From Paenibacillus faecis (lineage in GTDB: Bacteria > Bacillota > Bacilli > Paenibacillales > Paenibacillaceae), in the NCBI RefSeq assembly GCF_008084145.1, contig NZ_VSDO01000006.1, positions 530,489 through 594,488 on the forward strand: a stretch of DNA of 64,000 nucleotides, given 5' to 3'. The notes beneath the pieces are model-generated. The model was not told the DNA's origin. It did not search any database and saw only the letters and a list, made by a program, of their open reading frames with translations. The position numbers and the translations under genes are program-made. Shown in pieces: positions 24,272-32,504 of this stretch (position 1 is the stretch's first letter; every line of letters begins with the position of its first letter).

Positions 24272-24859
24272 ATGGAGCGAATTCGTGTCATGCTTGTGGA
24301 GGACGATCCCTTCTGGAGGGAGCATATCAGTGCGGATTTGGCGGATGAGGCCGACGTAGCGGTTGCCGGCGTAGCCTCCACGAAAGAGGAAGCCGTGGAG
24401 ATCGCCGCGCGTGTCGATCTGGACGTGATTCTGATGGACATCAATCTGACGGGGAATAACCTGGACGGGCTGGACGCTGCCGAGGAAATTCTGCGCCAGG
24501 AAAAAAACAACTCCGTAAAAGTCATCATGCTGACCTCAATTACGGAGTCGGAAGTGATTATGAAATCCTTTCGCCTTGGGGCGATGAATTATATCAATAA
24601 ATCGAGCTATCAGGATATCCTGCATGCGATCCGCGAAGCCCATAGCGGACGGGCGTCCATTCATCCCGACGCCGCCCGGGCCATGCGGAGCGAAGTGCAG
24701 CTCATGGAGCTCTCCCCGACCGAACGGGAGGTCTTCGAGCTCCGGAAGAGCGGGCTGAGCAAGCGGGAAATCTCCGAACGGCTTCACAAGTCGACGAATA
24801 CGATCAAAACCCAACTGCGCAGCATCAAGAACAAGCTGACGAATTTTAAAATGGATTAG
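24272..24859 (+). CDS. NarL/LuxR-type response regulator
   Basis: 195 residues. The receiver domain (1-125) has the acidic pocket E10-D11-D12, phospho-acceptor D56 in LMDINL, T88 and K110. A LuxR-type helix-turn-helix occupies about 145-195 (LSPTEREVFELRKSGLSKRE, then TNTIKTQLRSIKNKL). ATG 24272 is 8 bases from GAGGAG; ATG 24266 is only 2 bases from it. It is divergent from the tail operon and convergent, with a 14-base 3' overlap, with a histidine kinase. The pair probably forms a two-component system; control of the tail genes is inference from position. Confidence 0.9.
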   Translation: MERIRVMLVEDDPFWREHISADLADEADVAVAGVASTKEEAVEIAARVDLDVILMDINLTGNNLDGLDAAEEILRQEKNNSVKVIMLTSITESEVIMKSFRLGAMNYINKSSYQDILHAIREAHSGRASIHPDAARAMRSEVQLMELSPTEREVFELRKSGLSKREISERLHKSTNTIKTQLRSIKNKLTNFKMD

Positions 24860-26321
24860 CCGGAGGGGTCAACCGTCCCTCCTTGGACCATTTGAACCGG
24901 CTCTTGGCCGGAGACGCCGGCTTGAATCGGGACCTCGGGAAATGCAGCACGATTGTCGTTCCTTTGCCGGGGACGCTCTCCGCCACCGACAGGCTGCCTC
25001 CATGCTTGCTCATCACACTGGTACAGTAAGACAGGCCAAGCCCATAGTTCAGCGCATTCTTCTTCGTCGTGAAAAAGGGTTCGAATATTTTGGTCAGGTA
25101 CTCCTGGGGAATCCCGGCCCCGTTATCCTTCACTTCAATAAGGAATTCCTTCCGGGTCGCCGACGTGACCAGCTCAATCATCCCTCCTTCGGGCGGCAAT
25201 GCGTCGATCGCGTTCCGAATTAAATTCGAAAGCGTCTCCCTTACGTGAACCTCATCGCAGATAAGCCTGCCTTCCACCCCGTAAAAAGCGGATAAAGCGA
25301 TCCCCTTGGCTTCGGTAATCCCTCGCGAGGAGGAAATGACATCCTCCAATAGCTCGCGCAGATCATTCTCGCTCTCATCCAGCTGCACATCCTCGGCCTT
25401 CTCCTTGATCCGGTTCACCATGTGCAGGAGGTGGTCCGTCAACCCGTGCACCTGACTCATCGTTTGGATCGCTCTCTCCGTATTTCCGGCTTTCATCAGA
25501 GAACGGCTCTTCTCGGCCAGGTAATCGATCTTCTGAATTTCGTTCTTGATGGAGTGATTCAGAATGGACACGCCCATCGTCAGCGTGCGTATCGAATAAT
25601 CGATCCGCTCCCGCTCGATCCGCAGCTTGATGCCGAGAAAGCCGTACCGGATCGTGAAAAACAAAACGGCGGCGACCGTCCCGAGGATCACGATAAAGTT
25701 GGCCTGCCACATCCCGTTGCTCCGAAGGTCGAAAGACCACCAGCCAAGCTCCAGATGATTAAAACCCACGTAATCGGACGTATAAGCCCATATCATGACA
25801 AGCGGAAAGAGCAAGGTTCTCCGCTGGCCGCGCCGGCTTAACTCGTTCTTCTCTCCGAAATAGGCCAGGATATAAAAGAAACACCCGACCGCGATATAGC
25901 CCCCGTCCCACCAGCGAAATTCAGCCATCTCGAAAATATGCAAAGCACCCTCCCGCGCGCGATTGACGATCAGCAGCATCGCAACCGGAAGAAGCAGTAC
26001 CGACCACATCCATTTCCAGCGGGACGACATCCGCTCGTTCAACCACAACCCGCCCATACAGAATACGTAAGGCAGCACAAAATAATAAATATTCATGCTC
26101 ACCACAGTCGACAAATAAAGCGCCCGGCTGAAAAATTCCGGCATCCAGGCCGCGTCTCCCAGCCACGGCATGATGGACAGATGCATGCTGAACGTATAGC
26201 TCGCCGAACCGCCCAGCAAGATCGTTAACCCGATCCAAATATTGGATCGGGTCCTATGAAATAAGACGAACAGTCCCAAAGACCAGAGCGACAGGAACAT
26301 TAGGATATAAATAATCTGCAC
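24846..26321 (-). CDS. Membrane sensor histidine kinase
   Basis: 491 residues. Seven or eight membrane helices fill residues 1-230, unlike the usual two-helix sensors, so it may sense membrane state or a hydrophobic ligand. The H-box is LNHSIKNEIQKI with H256. The HATPase_c domain (about 345-470) has N370 in NLIRNAIDALP, DNGAGIP, FEPFFTTK and YGLGLSYC. A basic, proline-bearing tail ends the protein. Its 3' end overlaps that of the response regulator by 14 bases in convergent orientation. Confidence 0.9.
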   Translation of the reverse strand: MQIIYILMFLSLWSLGLFVLFHRTRSNIWIGLTILLGGSASYTFSMHLSIMPWLGDAAWMPEFFSRALYLSTVVSMNIYYFVLPYVFCMGGLWLNERMSSRWKWMWSVLLLPVAMLLIVNRAREGALHIFEMAEFRWWDGGYIAVGCFFYILAYFGEKNELSRRGQRRTLLFPLVMIWAYTSDYVGFNHLELGWWSFDLRSNGMWQANFIVILGTVAAVLFFTIRYGFLGIKLRIERERIDYSIRTLTMGVSILNHSIKNEIQKIDYLAEKSRSLMKAGNTERAIQTMSQVHGLTDHLLHMVNRIKEKAEDVQLDESENDLRELLEDVISSSRGITEAKGIALSAFYGVEGRLICDEVHVRETLSNLIRNAIDALPPEGGMIELVTSATRKEFLIEVKDNGAGIPQEYLTKIFEPFFTTKKNALNYGLGLSYCTSVMSKHGGSLSVAESVPGKGTTIVLHFPRSRFKPASPAKSRFKWSKEGRLTPPANPF

Positions 26322-26432
26322 TTTTCCTACTCCCTCAATTTTACAAAATTACCCTTAACCCATTATTCCATCCCTTCTTAGTGAATTCCTGCCTTGACAG
26401 ACAAAAAATTAACAGTTTTTGGTTCGTTTCGC

Positions 26433-27722
26433 TTAACTCGCGTCCGCAGGCAGAACTGTGCTCTCGGCCTTCCGGCTGCCCCGTCCCCAAAGCCTTTGGC
26501 GAAACAGAAGCCCGCTGAGGCCGATCAAGGTCATGGCCGAACCGATCCACAAAAAGGCCTGACCCGCCGAAGCCGCCTTAATCAATAGCCCCCCTGCCAA
26601 AGGAGCCGCCAGCATGACGAGGCTGATCAGCATGTTTTGAATGCCGAATACCCGGCCGACGAGGTTCGGAGCGGTTTCTTTTTGCAGGATATAATTCTGA
26701 GTGAGAATGTACATCCCGTTGCCGATGCCGAGCAGAAAGCCCAGTCCCCAAAGAAGAAAAGAACGGCTTCCGGGTGGACTTAAGCCGAGCAGCGCGATTC
26801 CCGTCCCGATCAGCGCGCCTCCGCCGCCGAGCCCCCAGCCGTAGCTGATCCGGTTCAAGCGGTTCAGCAGCACGAGCATTACCACCGCTCCCGCGCCGAT
26901 CGCCGCCACGACCTGGCCGGTCAAGGCTTCGTCCGCGGGGGAGATGGTTCTCAATAGCGTTGGAAACTGATAGTCGATCATCAGGATCACCGTCATGCCG
27001 ATAAATCCGAAGATGATGGTATTTAAGATCTTTTTGTGATGCCAAAGGTAAGCCCAGCCTTCCTTCCACTCGGTCCAGAATACGCCGGCACCGGAGGAAG
27101 GCGCCGGCGCTCCGGGAGATTCCGTGTCCTGCGGCGACGTCGCTTTAGGCAAATGGCGCAGACCGAACAGCAGCAGCGCCGAAAGCAGTCTGGCCGCCAT
27201 GTTGATGACGATGCAGGCCTGCGGGGACAACGCCACCAGCGTAACGGCGCCGAGCAGCGGCCCGGCCACCTTCGATCCCTGGTTGACGAGTCCGTTATAC
27301 GAAGTGGCCTGCAGCAGCAAATCGGCCGGAACCACCCGGCGGGTGAGCGCCTGCTGGGCGGGGACGTGAAAGACGCCGGCCAGAGCGCGCAGCGCCAAAA
27401 AAGGCAGGAGCCAATACATATTCGGGGCGAACAAAACGGCGACGGAGAGGATGACGGTTATTAAATCGCAAACCATCATAAGTCTGGCCTGCCGCACCCG
27501 ATCCGCCAGCGTCCCCGCGAAGGAGCTGAACAGCACGGACGGAAGGGCCATGGAGACCGGAATCAAGGCGATCATCAACGGATCGGCCCCCCAGCGGTAG
27601 GCGACCAGCACCTGAACCGCCAAGGCGTCGAACCAGTCGCCGAACGAGGCGAGCGCATATGCGGAGAACATGCTCCTGTAGCCGCGGATCGACCACAGCC
27701 CGGAGCGGAGCGTGAATGACAT
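26433..27722 (-). CDS. MFS transporter (drug-efflux type)
   Basis: 429 residues with about twelve membrane helices and the MFS A-like loop FAGTLADRVRQARLM between helices 2 and 3. The overall form (FGDWFDALAVQVLVAYRWGA start) matches MFS_3/enterobactin-exporter-like and macrolide-efflux-type carriers. ATG 27722 follows GGAGGG by 10 bases; the TTG upstream is part of that site. It lies just downstream of a winged-helix regulator on the same strand. Substrate unknown. Confidence 0.88.
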   Translation of the reverse strand: MSFTLRSGLWSIRGYRSMFSAYALASFGDWFDALAVQVLVAYRWGADPLMIALIPVSMALPSVLFSSFAGTLADRVRQARLMMVCDLITVILSVAVLFAPNMYWLLPFLALRALAGVFHVPAQQALTRRVVPADLLLQATSYNGLVNQGSKVAGPLLGAVTLVALSPQACIVINMAARLLSALLLFGLRHLPKATSPQDTESPGAPAPSSGAGVFWTEWKEGWAYLWHHKKILNTIIFGFIGMTVILMIDYQFPTLLRTISPADEALTGQVVAAIGAGAVVMLVLLNRLNRISYGWGLGGGGALIGTGIALLGLSPPGSRSFLLWGLGFLLGIGNGMYILTQNYILQKETAPNLVGRVFGIQNMLISLVMLAAPLAGGLLIKAASAGQAFLWIGSAMTLIGLSGLLFRQRLWGRGSRKAESTVLPADAS

Positions 27723-27745
27723 GATATTTATTCCCTCCAACCATT

Positions 27746-27778
27746 AAGTCCTGTTTGTTCAGCAGTTTATCAGGACTT
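27746..27778 (-). promoter_or_regulatory. Inverted repeat between winged-helix regulator and MFS gene
   Basis: AAGTCCTG (27746-27753) and CAGGACTT (27771-27778) are perfect inverted repeats separated by 17 bases. No T-run follows on either strand. It may be an operator of the regulator or an attenuating hairpin in the 69-base gap. Confidence 0.4.
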
Positions 27779-27791
27779 TGTCAGAGGAAGA

Positions 27792-28961
27792 TCAGACGGA
27801 ACGATCGCCGCCGTTCAGCAGCGATTCGATGCGGCGCTCCATTTCCGGCCGGACTTCGGACAACCGGTACTCTTTGTCCAACGAATCATACAGTGCGGCG
27901 TATTTATGCCGGAGCCGGCTGTCGGGTCGGTGCCTGTGCAGAAACAGCCGGATCTGATGTACGGCCGCAAAATACAGCGGCATATGCAGAGCCATTCCCA
28001 GTACCTCGAGCCCTTCGTCGAGCCGCTCTTCCGCGTCCCGCTCCGCCCCGTCGGCCAAAAGCCGCAGGCCCTTCATGATGTGGAATCTGCCGATCTCGCG
28101 GATATAAGGTTCGCTCTGCAATAACCTCTCCAAACGCGCCGCGCTCCGGTCGGCTTCCGCCAAGTTCGCCGCCGTCAGGTGAACATACATTTCCATGATG
28201 GCGACGGGCATGACGAATCCGGTTAAACTATCGCTCTCCATGACGCGGCGGGTATGGGGAAAACGCGCGATCGCTTTTTCCGGCTGTCCGGCATCCGCAT
28301 ATACCTCGAGGATATTTAAAATCTCCATTTCCCTGTGCTGCTCGGGAGTCATTACTTTTTGGCGAAGGGCGGCTTCACAGTACTCCAGCGCTCTTTCCGA
28401 ATCCGCCGCAATGCCCCAGTAAAGCAGAAGCAGCCAATACAACCGCTCCCCCGCCGCAATCTCATCCGTATCCAAGAACCACCTGATGTCTCCTTCGATA
28501 AACCGGATATACCGGCGAAAAAAAGCATCGATCTCAAACCCGAGCACCTCGTGTTGAGCGGCCAAAGCCACGATGGATTTCCCCTGCCCGAGCAAATGAT
28601 ATTTCTCAAACAGTCCCCGCACCGCCGACTGCATCTCTTCGTCGTGTATCGATGGATTTTCGATTTTGCGCGGCTCCTCGATCGTCAAGCTGTAGCCGTA
28701 TCCGCGAATCGTGTTGAGGCGGATATGACTCCAGCGGGCCAGCTTTTTTCGAAGCCGGTAAATATGATCGTCCACCGTCCGCTCTACCGGGTATTCCAGC
28801 GCCCACACCCGGTCCAGCAGTTGTTCGCGGGAGAACGCCTGATTCCGGTGCTCGTATAGAAACTGCAGCAACGCGAATTCCTTCGCCAAGAGTTCGACGG
28901 TCTCCGCCCCGACGGCGACCGTATACGCGGCCGGATCCAACACTAGATGCGCCATGCTCAT
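27792..28961 (-). CDS. OmpR-type winged-helix regulator with helical C-terminal domain
   Basis: About 389 residues. Residues 1-100 form a Trans_reg_C winged helix (LLAKEFALLQFLYEHRNQAF, SREQLLDRVWALEYP, RTVDDHIYRLRKKL, IRGYGYSL). There is no receiver domain. The remaining ~280 residues are helical, TPR/BTAD-like (YLLLLYWGIAADSERALEYCE, MEILNILEVYADAGQPEKAI), as in SARP-style one-component regulators. ATG 28961 lies 6 bases from AAAGGA. The following MFS gene is the probable target. Confidence 0.82.
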   Translation of the reverse strand: MSMAHLVLDPAAYTVAVGAETVELLAKEFALLQFLYEHRNQAFSREQLLDRVWALEYPVERTVDDHIYRLRKKLARWSHIRLNTIRGYGYSLTIEEPRKIENPSIHDEEMQSAVRGLFEKYHLLGQGKSIVALAAQHEVLGFEIDAFFRRYIRFIEGDIRWFLDTDEIAAGERLYWLLLLYWGIAADSERALEYCEAALRQKVMTPEQHREMEILNILEVYADAGQPEKAIARFPHTRRVMESDSLTGFVMPVAIMEMYVHLTAANLAEADRSAARLERLLQSEPYIREIGRFHIMKGLRLLADGAERDAEERLDEGLEVLGMALHMPLYFAAVHQIRLFLHRHRPDSRLRHKYAALYDSLDKEYRLSEVRPEMERRIESLLNGGDRSV

Positions 28962-29086
28962 TCCCATTCCTTTCGTTGCCTTACGATTGCATTTATCATA
29001 GGGTGTCATCGAAACGTTGTAAAGGAAAAACCCGGAGGGCTCATGACGACTGAAGTTGACAATCCAATCGGACGCTGAACATGATG

Positions 29087-29276
29087 ATTAACGGGAATTT
29101 CTCCCGCTAATTTTGCTCATTTCGTCCTCATGGTTCAATTTAACTGGAATTGTTCCCGCTAATTTGACCAAAATGAAGCGCTTCGCGCCTTGATCCCGAG
29201 ATTAGCTGGAGAAATTCCAGCTATTTTGTATTCGTCGGCCGTTTGGTCCATATTAACGGGAGGTTTTCCCGTTATT
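29087..29276. repeat. Four-palindrome array, ATTAACGGGA/ATTAGCTGGA type (copy 2)
   Basis: Units lie at 29087-29111, 29139-29163, 29201-29225 and 29252-29276. Outer units carry ACGGGA/TCCCG arms; unit 3 carries AGCTGGA/TCCAGCT; unit 2 is a hybrid (left ACTGGA, right TCCCGCT). Start-to-start distances are 52, 62 and 51 bp, and the total is 190 bp, identical to the array at 12704-12893. Intervening sequences (27, 37, 26 bp) are only partly alike. It lies between the thuA-type gene's terminator and the start of the winged-helix regulator. Nothing else is seen in the 28962-29374 gap. Confidence 0.9.
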
Positions 29277-29323
29277 CTCGCCCCAATGAGCCTAGTAAGG
29301 TCAATTCCATCCCCCATTGACAT

Positions 29324-29368
29324 AAAAAAAGCCGGAACGGAGCGCGTAAAACCCGCTCCATCCAGCTA
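29324..29368 (-). terminator. Terminator of the ThuA-domain gene
   Basis: On the minus strand TAGCTGGATGGAGCG pairs with CGCTCCGTTCCGGCT around a 9-base loop and is followed by seven T. It begins 7 bases past the stop codon. Confidence 0.85.
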
Positions 29369-29374
29369 AAAAAA

Positions 29375-30118
29375 TTACAACAGCGTTGGCGTCTTCACCG
29401 CTTCGAGCGGCGCCACCCGTCCGTAAGAAACTTTGGCGCTTTCCGTCTTGGCCGCCCAGTAGACGCCGTTCGCAATCACCTGTAGCACCTCAGGGTGATG
29501 GTACACCGGGAAGGTTTCATGACCCGGGCGGAAATAGAAGACCTTGCCCAGCCCTCTCTTATAGCAGCAGCCGCTGCGGAAAACTTCGCCGCCCTCGAAC
29601 CAGGAGATGAACACCAGCTCATCCGGGGCCGGGATTTCAAAGCGTTCGCCGTACATTTCTTCCTTTGGAATTTCAATATACTCGCCCAATCCCCGCGCGA
29701 TCGGATGGCTCGGCTCAATGACCCAGATCCGCTCTTTTTCCCCGTCATCCCGCCATTTCAGCGATCCGGTGTTCGTTCCCATCAAGCTGCGGAAAATCTT
29801 GGAGGCATGCCCCGAGTGAAGCACAATCAGTCCCATGCCGTCCAGCACCTTCTGCCGGACCCTCTCGACGACCGCATCGCTGACTTCGTCATGCGCCACA
29901 TGGCCCCACCAGAGCAGCACGTCCGTCTGCTCCAACACCTCGTCCGTCAGCCCATGCTCCGGCTCATCCAGCACCGCGGTTCTAACTTCCAAATCCCCGA
30001 AACCCTTCAAGTGATTGGCGATGGCCATATGAATCCCTTCCGGGTAGACCGCCTTGACTTGATCATTATGTCTTTCATGACGGTATTCGTTCCATACCGT
30101 AACTTTAATTTTGGACAC
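29375..30118 (-). CDS. ThuA domain protein (trehalose-utilisation-like)
   Basis: 247 residues of the ThuA/GATase-like fold: KVTVWNEYRHERHNDQVKAVYPEGIH, VLLWWGHVAHDEVSDAVVERV, GLIVLHSGHASKIFRSLMG, and FYFRPGHETFPVYHHPEVLQVI near the end. Paenibacillus relatives carry this form beside sugar genes; ThuA proteins act on trehalose-related metabolites in rhizobia, but the reaction is not settled. Cytoplasmic. It is divergent from an AraC regulator, and a cre-like site lies just downstream of its probable -10 box. Confidence 0.88.
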   Translation of the reverse strand: MSKIKVTVWNEYRHERHNDQVKAVYPEGIHMAIANHLKGFGDLEVRTAVLDEPEHGLTDEVLEQTDVLLWWGHVAHDEVSDAVVERVRQKVLDGMGLIVLHSGHASKIFRSLMGTNTGSLKWRDDGEKERIWVIEPSHPIARGLGEYIEIPKEEMYGERFEIPAPDELVFISWFEGGEVFRSGCCYKRGLGKVFYFRPGHETFPVYHHPEVLQVIANGVYWAAKTESAKVSYGRVAPLEAVKTPTLL

Positions 30119-30186
30119 TGCTTAAATCCCCCTATTCCTATTCACGACTCTGGACGTACGACGATCGAGCCGCACACCGACAACCG

Positions 30187-30200
30187 TTAAAACGTTTGCA
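30187..30200. promoter_or_regulatory. cre-like site between ThuA and AraC genes
   Basis: TTAAAACGTTTGCA matches 12 of 14 positions of the CcpA site consensus TGWAANCGNTNWCA. On the minus strand it begins about 10 bases after a TATACT -10 box (30211-30216), a roadblock position for the ThuA gene. The promoter's -35 is weak, so this is tentative. Confidence 0.4.
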
Positions 30201-30303
30201 TTACCTCTACAGTATAGGACGTGTTACAATGAACGGGAATGGCGAAAACATACTCTTTTTGTACAAAAACGACTTTTTTAGGTTGTCCGGGGAGGGCTGA
30301 AAT

Positions 30304-31206
30304 ATGCTGGCGATGAATACGGAGCTTCTGCCTAAAATCAAACTGATGGGGTTCGTATCCTACACCCAGCCCTGGGTGCATTTTCGAAGAACGACTTCGG
30401 AACATATTCTTTATGTTGTCAAAAGCGGCGAGCTTCATCTCCGGGAAGGCGGGGTTTCCTACAACTTAACAAAAGGGGATTTTCTGTTCCTCGAGCCGAA
30501 CGTCGAACACGTGGGCACGGAGAAGCACGTTTGCGACTATTATTATATCCACTTTGAGCATCCGGATTTGAAGTCCGTCCAGGTGGACGACCTCCCGGCG
30601 CTGTCCCGGAGCTTGATGGTTAAGGAGGGGACCGAACCGGCCATCCAGGACCCGCCCTTATGTTATTTTCCCAAAACCTATCGGCTGCCGAAAAAGAATC
30701 TCCCCCTCTCCTTTCACGCGTTGAACGAAATGCTTCAACTGTACCGCCGCCATTATTTCAACCGGAGTTTGAGCGCCCTGAAGCTGACGGAATGGCTGAT
30801 CGAAGTCTCTCGCGAGTACTTCATCGACGCCCTGCAAAGCGAAGAAACGGGCAGATCGCGGTCCGTCATGAAGGTGCACGCTCTTCTCGGTTATATTCAC
30901 GGGCACTACGCCGACAAAATAACGAGCCGCGACATCGAGCGGGAATTCGGCGGAAACTACGATTATATCAACCGGGTTTTCACGCGGATGACGGGGCAGA
31001 GCATTATGCGGTATGTGAACCAGGTACGGATCAACCATGCCAAGGAACTGATCGAAGCGACCCACCTCAGCTTTGGGGAAATCGGGTATTTATGCGGGTT
31101 GGAGGACCCTTTCTACTTCAGCAAAGTATTTAAGAAATACGCAGGCGTTTCCCCCAGCCAGTATGATAAGCGGGTACGAGGCCGAGAGGGCGTAAATCAC
31201 AAATAG
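30304..31206 (+). CDS. AraC-family regulator with cupin sensor domain
   Basis: 300 residues. A cupin-like sensor (about 15-100: LHLREGGVSYNLTKGDFLFL, EPNVEHVG) precedes a helical linker and a double AraC helix-turn-helix (about 200-295: HYADKITSRDIEREFGG, MRYVNQVRINHAKELIEATH, EIGYLCGLEDPFYFSKVFKK). GGGGAGGG precedes ATG 30304 by 7 bases. Divergent from the ThuA gene, its likely target. The inducer, probably a sugar, is unknown. Confidence 0.9.
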   Translation: MLAMNTELLPKIKLMGFVSYTQPWVHFRRTTSEHILYVVKSGELHLREGGVSYNLTKGDFLFLEPNVEHVGTEKHVCDYYYIHFEHPDLKSVQVDDLPALSRSLMVKEGTEPAIQDPPLCYFPKTYRLPKKNLPLSFHALNEMLQLYRRHYFNRSLSALKLTEWLIEVSREYFIDALQSEETGRSRSVMKVHALLGYIHGHYADKITSRDIEREFGGNYDYINRVFTRMTGQSIMRYVNQVRINHAKELIEATHLSFGEIGYLCGLEDPFYFSKVFKKYAGVSPSQYDKRVRGREGVNHK

Positions 31207-31231
31207 ACAGAGCTGCGATTCGAATATTGTA

Positions 31232-31266
31232 TTGTAATATATAATAAATGTTTAGTATAATAAACA
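31232..31266 (+). promoter_or_regulatory. Promoter and operator of the XRE-cupin gene
   Basis: TTGTAA (31232-31237), an 18-base spacer and TATAAT (31256-31261) form a sigma-A promoter. The inverted repeat TGTTTA (31249-31254) / TAAACA (31261-31266) overlaps the -10 box and suggests autorepression. Confidence 0.65.
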
Positions 31267-31285
31267 AGAGGAGGTATGAATATAC

Positions 31286-31843
31286 TTGGATGCCATTCAC
31301 ATCAGAGTAGGCCATAATTTGCAGCGCATTCGGAAACAGCGGCAGTTAAGCCTGGACAAGGTCGCCCAGCTAACGGGAGTCAGCAAAGGGACGCTGCATC
31401 AAATTGAACGGGGCGAAACGCAGCCCACCGTAACCACCCTTTGGAAAATCGCGGTAGGGCTGAACATCACGTTCTCCTTACTGCTTAAAGAGGAGGAATC
31501 CCGGGTCCACATCGTTTCCCGTAAGGAAGAACCCGACGCCATAGAGGACAACGGAAGGTGCAAACTTTACCTGTTGTTTCCGTACGACCCGCAAACCCGG
31601 ATCGAAACCTACAAAATCATGCTCAGCCCGGGCTGTGACTATGTTTCCCTTCCGCACCAGGATGGAGTCCAGGAGTACATCACCGTAGTATCTGGGGTTT
31701 TCAACCTGCAAATTAAAGAAGACATCTACACCCTACACGAAGGACAAGGCATCCGGTTTTCCGGGCAACTCGAGCACCGTTACCTGAATCATACCGAGGA
31801 AATCGTAACGATTCAGGTGATTATGTATTACGCGGAGACTTAA
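31286..31843 (+). CDS. XRE-family regulator with C-terminal cupin
   Basis: 185 residues. An XRE helix-turn-helix at 8-62 (VGHNLQRIRKQRQLSLDKVA, SKGTLHQIERGETQP) is joined to a cupin_2 domain at about 105-180 (HQDGVQEYITVVSGVFNLQI, GIRFSGQLEHRYLN). The start is TTG 31286, 9 bases after GAGGAGGT; the ATG at 31275 is out of frame. It is followed after 22 bases by the YbaK-type gene, probably in one operon. Confidence 0.9.
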   Translation: MDAIHIRVGHNLQRIRKQRQLSLDKVAQLTGVSKGTLHQIERGETQPTVTTLWKIAVGLNITFSLLLKEEESRVHIVSRKEEPDAIEDNGRCKLYLLFPYDPQTRIETYKIMLSPGCDYVSLPHQDGVQEYITVVSGVFNLQIKEDIYTLHEGQGIRFSGQLEHRYLNHTEEIVTIQVIMYYAET

Positions 31844-31865
31844 GTTAAAGGAGAGAGTCACTCAA

Positions 31866-32339
31866 ATGTCATTAAAAGAAAGCGCCCAGCTTATTCAAAA
31901 CCGATTAAAGGAAATGGGATATCCCCATATCGTAAAGGAATTGCCGGAAAATGCGCGCACCGCCCAGGAAGCTGCCGATGCAATCGGCTGCGAGGTGGCC
32001 CGGATCGCCAAATCGATCCTATTTCGGCTTAAAGGGGCCGATCGGCCCCTGCTTGTGATCGCCAGCGGCGTCAACCGGATCAACGAAGGCAAAATCGCCG
32101 CCCTGCTTCAGGATGAATTGGGCAAAGCCGATGCGGATTATGTGCGTAAACATACGGGATTTGTGATTGGCGGGGTTCCCCCTCTCGGACACCCGGGGCC
32201 GATATCCACATGGATCGACGAAGATTTGCTCCAATATGAGGAGATTTGGGCCGCTGCCGGTCATCCTAAAGCTGTATTCAAGTTGACTCCACAAGAACTG
32301 CTGCAAATGACCAACGGAAAAGTCATCAACATGAAGTAA
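31866..32339 (+). CDS. YbaK/EbsC-family aminoacyl-tRNA deacylase
   Basis: 157 residues matching the YbaK/ProX trans-editing family, which hydrolyses mischarged tRNA such as Cys-tRNA(Pro) or Ala-tRNA(Pro). Seen: AKSILFRLKGADRPLLVIASG with the conserved lysine, VNRINEGKIAALL, and the GGVPPLGHPGPISTWID loop. AAAGGAGAG precedes ATG 31866. Specificity (YbaK versus ProX/YeaK) cannot be decided. Confidence 0.88.
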   Translation: MSLKESAQLIQNRLKEMGYPHIVKELPENARTAQEAADAIGCEVARIAKSILFRLKGADRPLLVIASGVNRINEGKIAALLQDELGKADADYVRKHTGFVIGGVPPLGHPGPISTWIDEDLLQYEEIWAAAGHPKAVFKLTPQELLQMTNGKVINMK

Positions 32340-32349
32340 TCCCCATCTG

Positions 32350-32445
32350 TTATCCAAGTTATCCACAAAGTTATCCAGATGTTATTCTAAGTTATGCAGT
32401 TATTCGACAACTGTCCACAGTCGTGATTGTGGATATTGTGAATAA
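32350..32445. promoter_or_regulatory. Cluster of DnaA-box-like 9-mers
   Basis: Two perfect DnaA boxes (TTATNCACA) are present: TTATCCACA at 32359-32367 and, on the minus strand, TTATTCACA at 32437-32445. One-mismatch boxes are TTATCCAGA (32371-32379) and minus-strand ATATCCACA (32428-32436). Weaker ones (two mismatches) lie at 32350, 32382, 32392 and 32411. The cluster fills the gap between convergent genes. No dnaA, dnaN or rpmH is nearby, so it is not the main origin. Confidence 0.6.
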
Positions 32446-32457
32446 GGTGTGAAAAAT

Positions 32458-32494
32458 GGGCATAACCCCTCCGTTACGGATTCGGGTTATGCCC
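32458..32494 (-). terminator. Terminator of the UvrD-like helicase gene
   Basis: GGGCATAACCC (32458-32468) pairs perfectly with GGGTTATGCCC (32484-32494); the minus strand continues ATTTTTC. It starts 11 bases after the helicase stop. Confidence 0.8.
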
Positions 32495-32504
32495 TGTTCA
32501 AGGT

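Noticed and set aside
32350..32445. Chromosomal replication origin
   Set aside because: No dnaA, dnaN or rpmH and no clear AT-rich unwinding region; only the DnaA boxes support it.
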